Shown piece by piece: positions 5,732-7,430 of a stretch of 7,430 nucleotides of DNA (its first letter is position 1; every line of letters starts with the position of its first letter). The stretch is from Actinomycetota bacterium (lineage in GTDB: Bacteria > Actinomycetota > UBA4738 > HRBIN12): positions 1-7,430 of the forward strand of contig VAYX01000132.1 in NCBI GenBank assembly GCA_005885325.1. The letters are read 5' to 3'. Under the pieces are notes generated by a model. The model was not told where the DNA came from. It searched no databases and saw nothing but the letters and a program-made list of their open reading frames with translations. Position numbers and translations under genes: made by a program.

Positions 5732-7096
5732 TCAGGATCTCCTGTGAACCTGTCCCTCCCAGCCCTCCATGCCTTCCCACGGGTCGTAGTCGACCTCGAG
5801 GGCTTCCTGCTGCGGGCGCTCCCCTTCCGGAACGTTCCGCAGGTTGAGGCGGATCCTCGTCCACGTCGAGCTCCGGCCGCGCATCGAATCCACGAGCACG
5901 TCGGCCGGGCCGAGGTAGGTCCACGCCTCGGGATGCCGCGCCTTCCAGCGCTCCAACCCCTCCCGGGCCTCGGCCTCGGTCGATGCCCTGGCCACCTCGA
6001 TGAGCGGCATGGTCGTCCGCCGCCTCCCCGTCGGACCGGCCCGCTTGCCCGGCGCCGGCGGCGGGACGACGCCTTGGCGCTCGGGCTTCCCACTCGCCGT
6101 GCGCCGCTTCGATGGCTGGACCCGCGGTGGCTCGCCGGCCTGCTTGGCGAAGTGAGGCGGCCACGGCGCGTCGCCGAACCCGGCCTCCTCGTGCTGAGCC
6201 GACAGCTCGAGCAGCCGTTCCAGCGAATCGCTCGCCTGGTCCATCGGCTCGAACGGGTCGCCGACCTCCGCGAACCGCTTGGGGACGGTGTCGACGGTGA
6301 ACGCTTCTGGCTCGATGCCCGGCACCTCGTCCCACGACAGCGGCGTGGACACGCGGGCGTCCGGTGTCGGTCGCACCGAGTACGCGGACGCGACGGTCCG
6401 GTCCTTCGCGTTCTGGTTGTAGTCGAGGAACACGCCGTGGCGCTCCTCCTTCCACCATCGGCTGGTGGCGAGGTCCGGCGCCCGCCGCTCCACCTCACGG
6501 GCCAGGGCCAGGGCGGCCCGGCGAACCTCGGGGAACGTCCAGCGGGGCTCGATCCGACAGTAGACGTGGAACCCTCGTGACCCCGAGGTCTTCGGCCACC
6601 CTCGCATCCCCAGGTCGTCGAGGACCTCCTTCGTCACCATGGCAACGTCGCGGATCTGCGGCCAGGCCACGCCGGGGATTGGATCGAGATCCACCCGGAG
6701 CTCGTCGGGGTGGTCCAGGTCCTCGGCGCGGACCGGATGGGGGTTGAGGTCGATGCATCCCAGGTTGATCACCCAGACGAGCTGCGCCGCGTCCCGGACC
6801 ACGATCTCCTCAGCGGTGCGGCCCGAAGGGAAGGCGAGCTCGACCACCTCGATCCAGTCGGGCCTGGACGTCGGAGCCCGCTTCTGGAAGAAGAACTCGC
6901 CTTCCGCTCCGTTCACGTAGCGCTTGAGGGCCATCGGCCGGCCGTCGACCCCGCGGAGGGCGCCGTCCGCGACCGGCAGGTAATACCGGACGAGGTCGAG
7001 CTTCGTGTGCCCGGTTTTCGGGAAGAAGACCTTGTCCGGGTTGCTGACGGTCACCTCACGCCCGGCGACCTCGAGGACCTCTTTTCGAGCCAGCAT
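5732..7096 (-). CDS. Stand-alone LigD-type primase-polymerase (NHEJ polymerase domain) with extra C-terminal domain
   Basis: This 454-aa protein belongs to the archaeo-eukaryotic primase-polymerase family of bacterial LigD, which fills gaps and adds (ribo)nucleotides at broken DNA ends during Ku-dependent end joining. The polymerase domain spans about 8-300. It contains NPDKVFFPKTG at 19-29, the metal pair D136/D138 in RVDLDP, H177 in SGSRGFHVY, and the third carboxylate D225 in FLDYNQNAKDRT. No ligase or nuclease domain is fused. A basic Pro-rich linker (about 318-362) leads to a separate domain at about 363-445, with LVDSMRGRSSTWTRIRLNLR at 401-420 and a LEVDYDPWEG end. I believe this tail recurs in actinobacterial homologues; its function is unknown to me. 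The ATG at 7096 has AAGG 7 bases upstream. No Ku or ligase gene is nearby. It is divergent from the cyclase gene. htrA follows after a short gap and could share its transcript. Confidence 0.9.
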   Translation of the reverse strand: MLARKEVLEVAGREVTVSNPDKVFFPKTGHTKLDLVRYYLPVADGALRGVDGRPMALKRYVNGAEGEFFFQKRAPTSRPDWIEVVELAFPSGRTAEEIVVRDAAQLVWVINLGCIDLNPHPVRAEDLDHPDELRVDLDPIPGVAWPQIRDVAMVTKEVLDDLGMRGWPKTSGSRGFHVYCRIEPRWTFPEVRRAALALAREVERRAPDLATSRWWKEERHGVFLDYNQNAKDRTVASAYSVRPTPDARVSTPLSWDEVPGIEPEAFTVDTVPKRFAEVGDPFEPMDQASDSLERLLELSAQHEEAGFGDAPWPPHFAKQAGEPPRVQPSKRRTASGKPERQGVVPPPAPGKRAGPTGRRRTTMPLIEVARASTEAEAREGLERWKARHPEAWTYLGPADVLVDSMRGRSSTWTRIRLNLRNVPEGERPQQEALEVDYDPWEGMEGWEGQVHRRS

Positions 7097-7157
7097 CCGA
7101 TCACCTTACGGCGCGGGCCTCTAGGCAGTGCGAAGGCGCACGTGCTTTCATCGGGTC
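7097..7157. promoter_or_regulatory. Divergent promoter region between the polymerase and cyclase genes
   Basis: These 61 bases must hold, or overlap, the start signals for both outward-facing genes. An inverted repeat GTGCG-AAGG-CGCAC at 7128-7141 (5-bp perfect arms) lies between them and could be an operator. TTTCAT at 7146-7151, 6 bases before the GTG at 7158, is a poor -10 candidate compatible with a leaderless cyclase mRNA. No consensus promoter was found on either strand. Confidence 0.4.
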
Positions 7158-7430
7158 GTGAAGTGCCCCGAGTGCGGGTTCGACAACCCGGAGGGCTTCC
7201 GGTTCTGCGGTTCCTGCGGGGCATCGTTCGGGCAGACATGTCCGTTCTGCGGAGCCGATGTTCCGCAGGGGTTCCGATTCTGCGGCTCGTGCGGGCGCGC
7301 CATCGACACGGCCGTCGCCCAGCCGGGCGCGGTGGGCATGCCGAGCGAGCGTCGTCGTGTGACGGTCCTCTTCGCCGACCTGGTCGGGTTCTCCACGATC
7401 GCGGAGCAGCTGGATCCCGAGGACCTCCGA
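7158..7430 (+). CDS. Class III adenylate/guanylate cyclase-domain protein with tandem N-terminal zinc ribbons; 3' end cut by window
   Basis: Only the first 91 residues are present and the frame is open to the last base. Two CxxC-x10-CxxC zinc ribbons come first (C3/C6/C17/C20 and C28/C31/C42/C45). A short Pro/Gly linker leads to RRRVTVLFADLVGFSTIAEQ. This is the opening strand of a class III nucleotidyl cyclase domain; D74 in FADLVGFS is the first expected metal-binding aspartate. In actinobacteria this layout is usually followed by an AAA/NB-ARC-like ATPase and TPR repeats in proteins near 1000 aa; whether that holds here cannot be seen. The GTG at 7158 is chosen because homologues begin directly at the CPxC motif. 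An in-frame GTG at 7128 would add 10 residues. Neither has a strong ribosome binding site, so leaderless initiation is plausible. Whether it makes cAMP or is catalytically active is unknown. Confidence 0.88.
   Translation, partial: MKCPECGFDNPEGFRFCGSCGASFGQTCPFCGADVPQGFRFCGSCGRAIDTAVAQPGAVGMPSERRRVTVLFADLVGFSTIAEQLDPEDLR

Noticed and set aside
5731..5742. CAGGATCTCCTG inverted repeat at the polymerase stop as a terminator
   Set aside because: The arms leave only a 2-base loop, overlap the last codons, and no T run follows.
5538..6458. Minus-strand open frame overlapping the polymerase and htrA start in another frame
   Set aside because: Arg/Gly/Ala-rich and without domain features; it overlaps polymerase coding sequence that carries clear LigD motifs.
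5693..6580. Plus-strand open frame opposite the polymerase
   Set aside because: Antisense shadow with Arg/Pro/Leu-rich composition and no domain.

Overview
The window is GC-rich and almost entirely coding, with short intergenic gaps, GTG starts and 4-base stop/start overlaps. A large zinc-ribbon class III cyclase, a stand-alone LigD-type polymerase, a membrane-anchored HtrA protease with a proline-rich N-terminus and an F420/luciferase-like enzyme together suggest an actinobacterium (Actinomycetota), perhaps an uncultured soil lineage. This is inferred from gene content only; there is no rRNA or other taxonomic marker.

Layout. Seven protein-coding genes are well supported: six on the minus strand and one on the plus strand at the right edge. 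Reading the minus strand from right to left:
(1) A LigD-family primase-polymerase with an extra C-terminal domain (5732-7096).
(2) An HtrA-type serine protease (stop at 4394). It is preceded by a 27-codon ORF in another frame (5578-5661) that carries the only good ribosome binding site.
(3) A secreted phosphoesterase lipoprotein (3425-4351).
(4) A 240-bp spacer holding a weak promoter candidate and a doubtful 36-aa ORF.
(5) A three-gene operon: luciferase-like flavin/F420 oxidoreductase (2174-3181), nitrilase-family beta-ureidopropionase (1332-2177) and class III aminotransferase (1335 to beyond the left edge). The last gene is cut by the window but is probably almost complete.
A divergent plus-strand gene starts at 7158 and runs off the right edge. 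It encodes two zinc ribbons followed by the start of a class III adenylate/guanylate cyclase domain.

How the genes work together. The left operon looks like the lower part of reductive pyrimidine (or related ureide/hydantoin) breakdown: N-carbamoyl-beta-alanine to beta-alanine, CO2 and ammonia, then transamination of beta-alanine. The luciferase-like enzyme has no assigned step in that pathway and is the main functional puzzle here. The dihydropyrimidinase and dihydropyrimidine dehydrogenase steps are not in the window and could lie beyond the left edge. HtrA and the phosphoesterase are 42 bp apart and may be co-transcribed as envelope functions. The polymerase belongs to DNA end-joining repair, but no Ku or ligase gene is visible.

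No tRNA, rRNA, CRISPR array, insertion sequence or convincing rho-independent terminator was seen. Nothing in the window is clearly a new multi-gene system. The best leads are the HtrA leader/frameshift, the orphan oxidoreductase and the polymerase C-terminal domain.
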